Shown piece by piece: positions 34,521 through 42,425 of a stretch of 64,000 nt of DNA; positions within the stretch are counted from its first letter, which is position 1; the number at the start of each line of letters is the position of its first letter. The DNA is taken from contig CAKQOE010000004.1 in the NCBI GenBank assembly GCA_934255545.1, positions 1-64,000 of the forward strand. The letters are read 5' to 3'. The notes beneath the pieces are model-generated. The model was not told the DNA's origin. It did not search any database and saw only the letters and a list, made by a program, of their open reading frames with translations. The stretch comes from an uncultured Clostridia bacterium. GTDB taxonomy: Bacteria > Bacillota > Clostridia > Peptostreptococcales > Anaerovoracaceae. The position numbers and the translations under genes are program-made.

Positions 34521-35012
34521 ATGAGTACTAAAAGGAAGGTCGAAATCACAGACCAGCAGATGTCCGACATCATCGCCATTATTGATAAATACAGAGATGA
34601 TCAGGGTGCGTTGATTCCTGTTCTTCACGAAGTTCAGGACTACTTCGGATATCTTCCGATCGAAGTTCAGAAGGTTATTTCAGATGAACTGCATGTTCCA
34701 CTGGCAGAGATCTACGGTGTAGTTACATTCTACGCTCGTTTCTCTACTCAGCCTAAGGGCAAGTACGCTGTAAGCGTATGTATGGGTACTGCATGTTACG
34801 TTAAGGGCGCAGGCAAGATACTTGAGAAGTTTGAGAACGCTCTCGGTATCAAGGCGGGCGAAGTTACTGACGACGGTATGTTCAGCCTTGATGCGTGCAG
34901 ATGCATCGGTGCATGCGGTCTGGCTCCTGTTGCTACAGTTAACGGTGAAGTTTACGGTAAGCTCGTTCAGGCTGACGTCCAGACTATCTGCGACAAGTAT
35001 ATGAACGAATAG
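34521..35012 (+). CDS. hydC: NAD-dependent [FeFe] hydrogenase, NuoE-like subunit HydC
   Basis: The 163-residue protein has the NuoE thioredoxin-like [2Fe-2S] fold, with Cys ligands in CMGTACYVKGA and DACRCIGACGLAP. In trimeric hydrogenases it passes electrons within the HydB-HydC module. GGGAGG precedes the ATG. It is the first gene of the hydC-hydB-hydA operon and normal in length. Confidence 0.93.
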   Translation: MSTKRKVEITDQQMSDIIAIIDKYRDDQGALIPVLHEVQDYFGYLPIEVQKVISDELHVPLAEIYGVVTFYARFSTQPKGKYAVSVCMGTACYVKGAGKILEKFENALGIKAGEVTDDGMFSLDACRCIGACGLAPVATVNGEVYGKLVQADVQTICDKYMNE

Positions 35013-35035
35013 TTTGAACGGGAGGTATTTTTATA

Positions 35036-36919
35036 ATGAAGACAATAGCAGAACTCGCTGAACTCAGAGAAGCATCTTATGCTAAAGTTCACATGAGAGA
35101 GGATAACAAGGAAACTACTGATAAGGTAAAGAGACACGTACTCCTCTGCGGCGGTACAGGATGTCTTTCATCACACTCAGAACAGCTCAAGGAACGTCTT
35201 GATGAAAAGCTGAATGAGTACGGCATCGCTGACCAGGTACAGACTATCATGACAGGCTGCTTCGGTCTCTGCGCTGAAGGTCCTATCGTAGTTGTATATC
35301 CTGAAGGTACTATGTACTCAAAGGTAACACCTAAGGACATCGAAGAGATCGCTGAAAAGCACGTTAAGGACGGTCAGATCGTAGAACGCTGCCTTATCGG
35401 TCACGGCGAAGAATCATATGATGAAGAAGGAAACAGGAAGGAAGCTATCGACTTCTTCCACAGCCAGAAGAGAGTAGCTCTCAGAAACTGCGGACGTATA
35501 AATCCTGAAAACATTGATGAATATATTGCATTTGACGGTTACAAGGCTCTCGGCAAGGTCCTCACTGAAATGACTCCTGAGCAGGTCATCCAGACTGTAA
35601 AGGACTCAGGTCTGAGAGGAAGAGGCGGCGCAGGCTTCCCTACAGGTCAGAAGTGGACTTTCGCTGCTGCATCAAAGGGCGATATCAAGTATGTTGCATG
35701 TAATGCCGATGAAGGTGACCCGGGCGCATTCATGGACAGATCTATCCTCGAAGGCGACCCACACTCAGTTCTCGAAGCTATGGCTATCGCAGGCTATGCA
35801 GTAGGCGCTCATCAGGGTTACATATATGTAAGAGCTGAATATCCTACAGCTGTACACAGACTGAATATCGCTATCGATCAGGCTCACGAGTATGGCCTCC
35901 TCGGTAAGGATATCTTCGGTTCAGGCTTTGATTTCGATATCGAGCTCAGACTCGGCGCAGGCGCATTCGTATGCGGCGAAGAAACAGCTCTGATGAACTC
36001 TATCGAAGGTATGAGAGGCGAACCTCGTCCACGTCCGCCATTCCCTGCATCAAAGGGTATCTTCGGAAAGCCTTCTATGCTGAACAACGTAGAAACTTAT
36101 GCTAATATCTGTCCTATCATCCTGAACGGCGCTGACTGGTTCGCTAATATGGGTACAGAAAAGTCAAAGGGTACTAAGGTATTCGCAGTAGGCGGCAAGA
36201 TCAACAACACAGGTCTCGTAGAGATCGAGATGGGTACTCCGCTCAGAGAAGTTATCTACAATATCGGCGGCGGCGTTCCGGGCGGCAAGAAGTTCAAGGC
36301 TGCTCAGACAGGCGGTCCTTCAGGTGGATGCATCCCTGCATCACTTATCGACACACCTATGACATATGATGACCTCAGCGCGATCGGTTCAATGATGGGT
36401 TCAGGCGGTCTTATCGTAATGAACGAAGATGACTGCATGGTAGATATCGCAAAGTTCTTCCTCGAATTCACAGTTGATGAATCTTGCGGTAAGTGCCCTC
36501 CATGCCGTATCGGTACTAAGAGGATGCTCGAGATCCTTGAAAAGATCACAGACGGAAGAGGCGAGCTCGAAGATATCGATAAGCTCGAAACACTCGCTAA
36601 GAATATCAAGGCATCTGCACTCTGCGGTCTCGGCCAGACAGCTCCAAACCCTGTACTGAGCACACTCAGATACTTCAGAGACGAGTATATCGCTCACGTA
36701 GTAGACAAGAAGTGTCCTGCAGGCGTATGTAAGAACCTCATCCAGATCAAGATCAATCCTGACATCTGTAAGAGCTGCGGCATCTGCGCAAAGATCTGCC
36801 CTGCTACTTGCATCAGCGGTCAGAAGAAGGTTCCTTACGTTATCGATCAGTCAAGATGTCTCAAGTGCGGCGCTTGTATCGAAAAGTGCCCATTCAAGGC
36901 GATTTCAAAGGAAGCTTAA
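35036..36919 (+). CDS. hydB: NAD-dependent [FeFe] hydrogenase, NuoF-like subunit HydB
   Basis: The 627-residue flavoprotein has an N-terminal [2Fe-2S] thioredoxin-like domain (LCGGTGCLSSHS, TGCFGLCAEGP), the NuoF core with FMN/NAD segments GRGGAGFPTGQKW and NADEGDPGAFMDR, a [4Fe-4S] site ESCGKCPPCRIG, and two C-terminal ferredoxin clusters (CKSCGICAKICPATC and CLKCGACIEKCPFKA). It exchanges electrons with NAD(H). In related enzymes such as Thermotoga HydABC it supports electron bifurcation between NADH and ferredoxin; that activity is inferred. Confidence 0.94.
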   Translation: MKTIAELAELREASYAKVHMREDNKETTDKVKRHVLLCGGTGCLSSHSEQLKERLDEKLNEYGIADQVQTIMTGCFGLCAEGPIVVVYPEGTMYSKVTPKDIEEIAEKHVKDGQIVERCLIGHGEESYDEEGNRKEAIDFFHSQKRVALRNCGRINPENIDEYIAFDGYKALGKVLTEMTPEQVIQTVKDSGLRGRGGAGFPTGQKWTFAAASKGDIKYVACNADEGDPGAFMDRSILEGDPHSVLEAMAIAGYAVGAHQGYIYVRAEYPTAVHRLNIAIDQAHEYGLLGKDIFGSGFDFDIELRLGAGAFVCGEETALMNSIEGMRGEPRPRPPFPASKGIFGKPSMLNNVETYANICPIILNGADWFANMGTEKSKGTKVFAVGGKINNTGLVEIEMGTPLREVIYNIGGGVPGGKKFKAAQTGGPSGGCIPASLIDTPMTYDDLSAIGSMMGSGGLIVMNEDDCMVDIAKFFLEFTVDESCGKCPPCRIGTKRMLEILEKITDGRGELEDIDKLETLAKNIKASALCGLGQTAPNPVLSTLRYFRDEYIAHVVDKKCPAGVCKNLIQIKINPDICKSCGICAKICPATCISGQKKVPYVIDQSRCLKCGACIEKCPFKAISKEA

Positions 36920-36927
36920 TGCTGCAT

Positions 36928-37024
36928 GATCCCGGCCGGCTGTCCAGGAACCGATCGGGATCGATATATACTAATAGTTCTACTATAAAGCTATTGTTAA
37001 GAAAATGCTGCGCCCGATGCGCAG
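36928..37024 (+). promoter_or_regulatory. Hairpins in the hydB-hydA spacer
   Basis: GATCCCG (36928-36934) pairs with CGGGATC (36956-36962). CTGCGC-CCGAT-GCGCAG (37008-37024) directly abuts the GGGGG ribosome site of hydA and could mask it. The spacer is 114 bases, long for an operon of this type. Confidence 0.5.
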
Positions 37025-37033
37025 GGGGTATTT

Positions 37034-38776
37034 ATGAAGATGTTAAATATTACAATCGACGGTGTTGCAGTTCAGGTACCTGAAGGAACTACCGTACTTG
37101 AGGCTGCAAAGCAGGCAGGGATCAATATTCCTACGCTCTGCTATCTTAAAAATATAAACGAGATAGGAGCATGCAGAATGTGTCTCGTTGAGATAAAGGG
37201 CGCTAAGGCTCTTCAGACTGCGTGCGTATATCCTGTAGCTGAAGGAAATGAGATCTATACTTCTTCACCTGCAGTAAGAGAGGCAAGAAAGATGAACCTC
37301 AGCCTCCTTCTTTCAAACCACAAGAAGGAATGTCTTACATGCGACAGAAATAAGAACTGCGAGCTTCAGACTCTTTCTGAAGAGCTCAGCATAAAGGAGA
37401 TGCCGTTTGAGGGCGCTTCATGCGAGCTTCCTATCGATGATTCTTCCGTATCTATCGTTAAGGATCCTCAGAAGTGCATACTCTGCAAGCGCTGCATCGC
37501 TGTATGTAAGAACGTACAGTCAGTAGGGATCATCGATGCTGTAAACAGAGGCTTCGTTACTACTATCGAGCCTGCATTCGGTCAGAAGCTCGGCGAAGCT
37601 GCATGCGTAAACTGCGGACAGTGCGTAGTATCATGTCCTGTAGGCGCTCTTACTGAGAAGAGCAATATACAGAATGTATGGGATGCTATCGGCGATCCTG
37701 AGAAGACAGTTCTCGTTCAGACTGCTCCTGCAGTAAGAGCTGCTCTTGGTGAAGAGTTCGGTATGGAGATAGGTACTGCTGTTACTTCACAGATGGTAGG
37801 AGCACTCAGAAGACTTGGTTTTGATAAGGTATTTGATACTGATACAGGCGCTGACGTTACTATCCTCGAAGAAGGCACAGAACTCATCAACAGGATCAAG
37901 AACGGCGGCAAGCTGCCACTGATCACATCATGCAGCCCTGGCTGGATCAAGTTCTGCGAACATTATTATCCTGAATTCATCGATAACCTTTCAAGCTGCA
38001 AGTCTCCACACGAGATGTTCGGCGCTCTGCTCAAGACTTACTATGCAGAGAAGGAAGGCCTCGATCCTAAGAATATCGTAACTGTATCTATCATGCCATG
38101 CGTAGCTAAGAAGTTCGAAGCTGCAAGACCTGAGCTTTCAAACGAAGGCATGCAGGATGTTGACTACGTTCTGACTACAAGAGAGCTCGCAAGGATGATC
38201 AGAGAAGCATGCATCGACTTTAACCAGTGCGAAGGCGAATTCGACGTTCCATTCGGTCCTGCTTCAGGTGCCGCTGTTATCTTCGGCGCTACAGGCGGCG
38301 TAATGGAAGCTGCTCTGAGAACTGTTGCAGACGTGCTTACAGGTACAGACGTACAGCAGATCGAGTACCACGACGTAAGAGGCCTCGAAGGCATCAAGGA
38401 AGCAGCTGTAGACCTCGGAAACGGTACAGTTATAAAGGCAGCTGTAGCTCACGGACTCGGCAATGCGCGCGAACTCCTTGATAAGATCAAGGCAGGCGAA
38501 GCTGACTATCAGTTCGTTGAGATCATGGCATGTCCGGGCGGCTGTGTAAACGGCGGCGGTCAGCCTATCCAGCCTTCAAGAGTTACTAACTGGATCGACC
38601 TGAGAGCTGAAAGAGCTAAGGCTCTCTACTCAGAGGACGAAAGACTTACTATCAGAAAGTCTCACAAGAATCCTGTTGTTATGGATCATATTTATGGTGA
38701 GTATCTCGGTGAACCTGGAAGTGAAAAGGCTCATCACCTGCTCCATACTACATATACAAAGAGAGATCATTTCTAG
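37034..38776 (+). CDS. hydA: [FeFe] hydrogenase catalytic subunit HydA
   Basis: The 580-residue protein has an N-terminal [2Fe-2S] domain (Cys36, 47, 50, 64), a His/Cys3 [4Fe-4S] site (NHKKECLTCDRNKNC), two ferredoxin clusters (CILCKRCIAVC, CVNCGQCVVSCP) and the H-cluster domain with TSCSPGW, MPCVAKKFE and MACPGGCVNGGGQ. It reduces protons to H2 or oxidises H2. The first H-cluster motif has Ser where the best-known enzymes have a second Cys (TSCCP). Together with HydB and HydC it should form a soluble NAD-linked complex. Confidence 0.94.
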   Translation: MKMLNITIDGVAVQVPEGTTVLEAAKQAGINIPTLCYLKNINEIGACRMCLVEIKGAKALQTACVYPVAEGNEIYTSSPAVREARKMNLSLLLSNHKKECLTCDRNKNCELQTLSEELSIKEMPFEGASCELPIDDSSVSIVKDPQKCILCKRCIAVCKNVQSVGIIDAVNRGFVTTIEPAFGQKLGEAACVNCGQCVVSCPVGALTEKSNIQNVWDAIGDPEKTVLVQTAPAVRAALGEEFGMEIGTAVTSQMVGALRRLGFDKVFDTDTGADVTILEEGTELINRIKNGGKLPLITSCSPGWIKFCEHYYPEFIDNLSSCKSPHEMFGALLKTYYAEKEGLDPKNIVTVSIMPCVAKKFEAARPELSNEGMQDVDYVLTTRELARMIREACIDFNQCEGEFDVPFGPASGAAVIFGATGGVMEAALRTVADVLTGTDVQQIEYHDVRGLEGIKEAAVDLGNGTVIKAAVAHGLGNARELLDKIKAGEADYQFVEIMACPGGCVNGGGQPIQPSRVTNWIDLRAERAKALYSEDERLTIRKSHKNPVVMDHIYGEYLGEPGSEKAHHLLHTTYTKRDHF

Positions 38777-38806
38777 TACGTATATTTAACAATTTTTAAA
38801 ATCTTG

Positions 38807-38836
38807 ACGGGCTGCCGGGAGGCGGCCCGTTTTTTG
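38807..38836 (+). terminator. Terminator after hydA
   Basis: ACGGGC-T-GCC pairs with GGC-G-GCCCGT around a GGGA loop, followed by T5. Confidence 0.85.
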
Positions 38837-38849
38837 TGTTTGTGATGTT

Positions 38850-39114
38850 GTGGAGCGCGGCCCGGATGGGCGGCGCGGTGCGGGTATACCGCCGGTGACG
38901 GCGAAAGCGTATGCTAAAATGCATTAATGCGGTAAATTGAAAAAGCGGTTTAAATGAATAAGATTTTATTGTATAATTAAAAAATACAGCTTGCGTCGGC
39001 CCGGCCGACGGGAGCATGTGTAAAAGATGCTTAAAAGGAGCCGCGCAGAGCGGCTTTATGGTTATGTGCGGAGCACGCTGCAGGAGCGCTTGTACTGTTT
39101 CCGCGGTGACGCGG
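38850..39114. repeat. GC-rich palindrome field before the Cys/Met enzyme gene
   Basis: The gap from 38837 to 39166 contains GCGC-G-GCCC-GGAT-GGGC-G-GCGC near 38855, CGCCG-GTGA-CGGCG (38890-38903), CGTCGGCC-C-GGCCGACG (38994-39010), AGCCGC-GCAGA-GCGGCT (39039-39055) and CCGCG-GTGA-CGCGG (39101-39114). Antisense ORFs over this stretch look spurious. Confidence 0.65.
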
Positions 39115-39166
39115 GGCATGCTGCGGTGCATTATTCATGCAGGATAGCTTCGGGAAGGAATTAATT

Positions 39167-40453
39167 ATGGAAAATTTTAAAATTGGAACTAAGTGCGTAC
39201 AGGCAGGATATACACCGGGCAACGGCGAGCCGAGACAAGTGCCTATCATACAGTCTACTACTTTCAAATACGCTACGAGCGAGGATATGGGAAAGCTTTT
39301 TGACCTCGAGGCTGAGGGTTATTTCTATACTCGCCTGCAGAACCCTACGAACGACCACGTAGCGGCTAAGATCGCTGCCATGGAGGGCGGTACGGCTGCT
39401 ATGCTTACGTCTTCCGGACAGGCGGCCAATTTCTTTGCACTGTTCAATATATGTAATGCAGGGGATCATATAGTTGCTTCTTCATCTATTTACGGAGGAA
39501 CTTTCAATCTGATCTCTGTTACTATGGCGAAGATGGGTATCGAGACTACATTTGTGTCTCCTGATGCTACAGAGGAAGAGCTGAACGCGGCGTTCAGGCC
39601 TAATACAAAGGTGATGTTTGGCGAGACTATAGCGAATCCTGCGCTTACAGTCCTCGATATAGAGCTTTTCGCGAAGTGCGCTCATGCGCACGGCGTTCCG
39701 CTGATCGTTGACAATACGTTCCCGACGCCTGTAAACTGCCGTCCTATCGAGTGGGGCGCAGACATAGTAACTCATTCTACTACGAAGTACATGGACGGCC
39801 ACGGCGCGGCTGTGGGCGGCGCTATCGTTGACAGCGGCAAATTTGACTGGATGGCTCACGCTGACAAGTATCCGGGTCTCTGCACTCCTGACGAAAGCTA
39901 CCATGGCATAACTTACGCTGAAAAGTTCGGCAAGGAAGGCGCTTTTATAACTAAGTGTACGGCGCAGCTCATGCGCGACCTCGGCTCTATACAGTCGCCG
40001 CAGAACGCGTTCATACTCAACCTCGGTCTTGAATCGCTGCATGTAAGGATGCCTAAGCACGTTGAGAACGGCCAGGCCGTTGCAGAGTTCCTGTCAAAGC
40101 ATGAGAAGGTTGCTTATGTAAATTATTCAGGGCTTCCGGGGGACAAGTATTATGAGCGCGCTCAGAAGTATCTGCCAAACGGCGGCTGCGGCGTTGTTTC
40201 ATTCGGGCTCAAGGGCGGCCGCGAGGCTGCTTCTACGTTTATGAAAAATCTTAAGCTTGGCGCTATAGAGACTCATGTTGCTGACGCGCGCACATGCTGC
40301 CTGAATCCTGCGACTTCTACGCACAGGCAGATGACTGACGAGCAGCTTGCTGAGGCGGGCGTTCCTGCTGAGCTTATACGTATAAGCCTCGGACTTGAAG
40401 ATAAAGAAGATCTTATCGCTGATATTTCTGCTGCGCTTGACGCTATAAAGTAA
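39167..40453 (+). CDS. PLP-dependent O-acetylhomoserine sulfhydrylase/methionine gamma-lyase family enzyme
   Basis: The 428-residue enzyme belongs to the Cys/Met metabolism PLP family. The PLP lysine is in THSTTKYMDGHGAAVGG; QSTTFKYATSEDM, YTRLQNPTNDHV and SSGQAANFFALF are family segments. The length and a roughly 60-residue segment between the PLP lysine and LIRDLGS-like region favour O-acetylhomoserine (thiol)-lyase over gamma-lyase, but sequence does not settle it. ATG at 39167 follows GGGAAGGAA; the ten-codon extension upstream is rejected. Confidence 0.88.
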   Translation: MENFKIGTKCVQAGYTPGNGEPRQVPIIQSTTFKYATSEDMGKLFDLEAEGYFYTRLQNPTNDHVAAKIAAMEGGTAAMLTSSGQAANFFALFNICNAGDHIVASSSIYGGTFNLISVTMAKMGIETTFVSPDATEEELNAAFRPNTKVMFGETIANPALTVLDIELFAKCAHAHGVPLIVDNTFPTPVNCRPIEWGADIVTHSTTKYMDGHGAAVGGAIVDSGKFDWMAHADKYPGLCTPDESYHGITYAEKFGKEGAFITKCTAQLMRDLGSIQSPQNAFILNLGLESLHVRMPKHVENGQAVAEFLSKHEKVAYVNYSGLPGDKYYERAQKYLPNGGCGVVSFGLKGGREAASTFMKNLKLGAIETHVADARTCCLNPATSTHRQMTDEQLAEAGVPAELIRISLGLEDKEDLIADISAALDAIK

Positions 40454-40481
40454 CAGATCGTCAATGATCGGAAAATGACGG

Positions 40482-40498
40482 TGCTCCGAATGGGAGCA
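40482..40498. repeat. TGCTCC-GAATG-GGAGCA palindrome
   Basis: A 6+5+6 inverted repeat in the gap before the HisC-type gene. GATCG (40456-40460) and CGATC (40501-40505) can form an outer stem around it. Confidence 0.6.
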
Positions 40499-40559
40499 TG
40501 CGATCCATTTCAGCTGATCAGCGTCAGAGGTCAGCGGATGCTGAAAGGAGAAATAAATT

Positions 40560-41711
40560 ATGACAAGATTTATGAGTGAGCTTGCTGCTTCGCTTGAGCC
40601 TTATGTGCCGGGTGAGCAGCCTAAGGATAAAAAATATATAAAGCTCAATACGAATGAAAATCCGTATCCGCCTTCACAGAAGGTCCTGGGAGCGATAGCG
40701 TCGGCATCCGCCGACCTCAGGCTTTATCCTGACCCTGACGCTACTGCCGTACGCAGCGCTGTTGCAAAGCACTGCTGCCGCGCGCTCGGCCTGACCGGCG
40801 GTGACGCCGTGGATGAGGACAATGTATTCGTGGGGAACGGTTCTGACGAGGTCCTGGCGTTTATATTCCCGACATTCTTTAAGGGCAAGAAAATAGCGTT
40901 TGCAGATATAACATACAGCTTTTATCCTGTTTATTCGGCGCTTTTTGAAATACCTTATGAAAAGCTGCCGCTCCTGGATGACTTTTCGATAAATACGGAT
41001 CAATACGTGAAGGATATACCCGGCGGAGCGCATGGGAGCATCGGTGGCATACTGCTGTGCAATCCAAATGCTCCGACGGGACGCGCGCTGCCGCTTGCGG
41101 ATATAGAGCGGATAGTTAAGGCTAACGCAGACCGTATCGTTATAGTTGATGAAGCTTATGTAGATTTCGGAGCAGAGTCGGCTGTTTCACTTGTGAATAA
41201 ATACGATAACCTGCTTGTGACGCAGACGCTCTCAAAGTCGCGCCAGCTTGCGGGTATGAGAGTCGGCATCGCTATAGGCTGTAAGGACCTGATAGCGGCA
41301 CTGAATGCTGTGAAAAATTCATTTAATTCATACACTGCAGATAGGCTCGGTATTGCGGCGGCAACGGCTGCGTTTGATGACGATGAGTATTTTAATGATA
41401 CGAGGGCAAAGATAATAGCTGCGCGGGAGCACGTTACTGAGGAGCTCCGCTCACTTGGTTTTGATGTGATCCCATCGAGCGCGAACTTTATATTCGCTCA
41501 GCCGCCTGCTTTTGAGCATGCTCCGGGAGGTTCTGGCAGCGAAACTGATGCGGGCGCGATGTTCAGGATGCTCCGTGAGGCTGGCGTGCTTGTAAGGTAT
41601 TTCAACAAGCCGCGTATCAATAACCGCCTGCGTATAACTATCGGTACTGACGATGAGATGGCGGCATTGGTCGAGGCTGTAAAAGATATACTCGGAAAGC
41701 AGGTAGGATAG
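40560..41711 (+). CDS. hisC: Histidinol-phosphate aminotransferase-type enzyme
   Basis: The 383-residue PLP enzyme resembles HisC: KLNTNENPYPPSQKV at the N-terminus, GNGSDEVLAF, NPNAPTGRALP, IVDEAYVDF and the PLP lysine in TLSKSRQLAGMRVG. It would convert imidazole-acetol phosphate to histidinol phosphate, but no other his genes are near, so aromatic amino acid transamination is also possible. GAAAGGAG precedes the ATG. It is 2 bases upstream of a NUDIX gene. Confidence 0.85.
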   Translation: MTRFMSELAASLEPYVPGEQPKDKKYIKLNTNENPYPPSQKVLGAIASASADLRLYPDPDATAVRSAVAKHCCRALGLTGGDAVDEDNVFVGNGSDEVLAFIFPTFFKGKKIAFADITYSFYPVYSALFEIPYEKLPLLDDFSINTDQYVKDIPGGAHGSIGGILLCNPNAPTGRALPLADIERIVKANADRIVIVDEAYVDFGAESAVSLVNKYDNLLVTQTLSKSRQLAGMRVGIAIGCKDLIAALNAVKNSFNSYTADRLGIAAATAAFDDDEYFNDTRAKIIAAREHVTEELRSLGFDVIPSSANFIFAQPPAFEHAPGGSGSETDAGAMFRMLREAGVLVRYFNKPRINNRLRITIGTDDEMAALVEAVKDILGKQVG

Positions 41712-41713
41712 AT

Positions 41714-42250
41714 ATGGCGCTTATACAGAAGCGCTGCTGGGAGTGTGGAGCTGAGCTTAGTGAAAAAGAGCTTGAAGGTGAAGGAATCGTTCCTTTCTGT
41801 CCGTCCTGCGGTGAATACAGATTTCCGTTATATAATGTTGTCGTGAGTATGATAGTCGTAAATCGGGCTACCCGTAAGATCATCCTTATAAAACAGTATG
41901 GTCATGATTTTTACATACTCGTTGCAGGCTATGTCAGCCGCGGTGAATCTCTGGAGCATACGGTTATACGCGAGGTAAAGGAAGAGACAGGTATGACGGC
42001 AGATCATATAAAATTCAACAGGACGCATTTCTTTGAACCTACTAACACGCTCGTATGCAATTTTACAGTTTATGTAAGTGATGACAGCGAGCTCGCGCCT
42101 AATAAAGAGATAGACTCTTATCGCTGGTTCACACCTGATGAGGCGCGCAGGAATATCAAGGAAAACAGCCTTGCGGGATTTTTCCTGAATGCATACCTTG
42201 ATGAATGCGAAGCTAACCACAGCGGTATATGCACAGAAATACAAAATTAA
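41714..42250 (+). CDS. NUDIX hydrolase with N-terminal zinc ribbon
   Basis: The 178-residue protein has a zinc ribbon (CWECG near residue 8 and CPSCGEY near residue 33) and a complete NUDIX box at about residues 75-97 (RGESLEHTVIREVKEETGM). The ribbon recalls NudC-type NADH/NAD-capped RNA pyrophosphatases, but the N-terminal domain of NudC is absent, so substrate is unknown. It follows hisC by 2 bases. Its last 57 codons are duplicated, 94% identical, at 48344-48513 on the far side of the RHS island. Confidence 0.9.
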   Translation: MALIQKRCWECGAELSEKELEGEGIVPFCPSCGEYRFPLYNVVVSMIVVNRATRKIILIKQYGHDFYILVAGYVSRGESLEHTVIREVKEETGMTADHIKFNRTHFFEPTNTLVCNFTVYVSDDSELAPNKEIDSYRWFTPDEARRNIKENSLAGFFLNAYLDECEANHSGICTEIQN

Positions 42251-42261
42251 AAAATAAACTG

Positions 42262-42305
42262 AATGCCTGATGTGATTTTTTAGAACGCATCAGGCATTTT
42301 TATTT
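42262..42305 (+). terminator. Terminator after the NUDIX gene
   Basis: AATGCCTGATG (42262-42272) pairs with CATCAGGCATT (42288-42298), followed by a T-rich tail. It marks the left limit of the native segment before the RHS island. Confidence 0.88.
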
Positions 42306-42425
42306 TCTTTGGAATTTCACCGGTATAAATTTCTTATAGTGGAGTATTTTTTGACTTAATGGCCTAACTTCATAGCAGTAATGTTGTGTTAATAGCAGAG
42401 AAAACTTGAAGTAATTAAAAAATAA

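Noticed and set aside
36808..37083. 91-residue ORF over the end of hydB and start of hydA
   Set aside because: It is another frame of two clear genes, without its own ribosome site or homology.
38837..39166. Antisense ORFs of 78-111 residues over the hydA downstream gap
   Set aside because: No ribosome sites, low-complexity translation and strong palindromes; these are shadows in GC-rich DNA.
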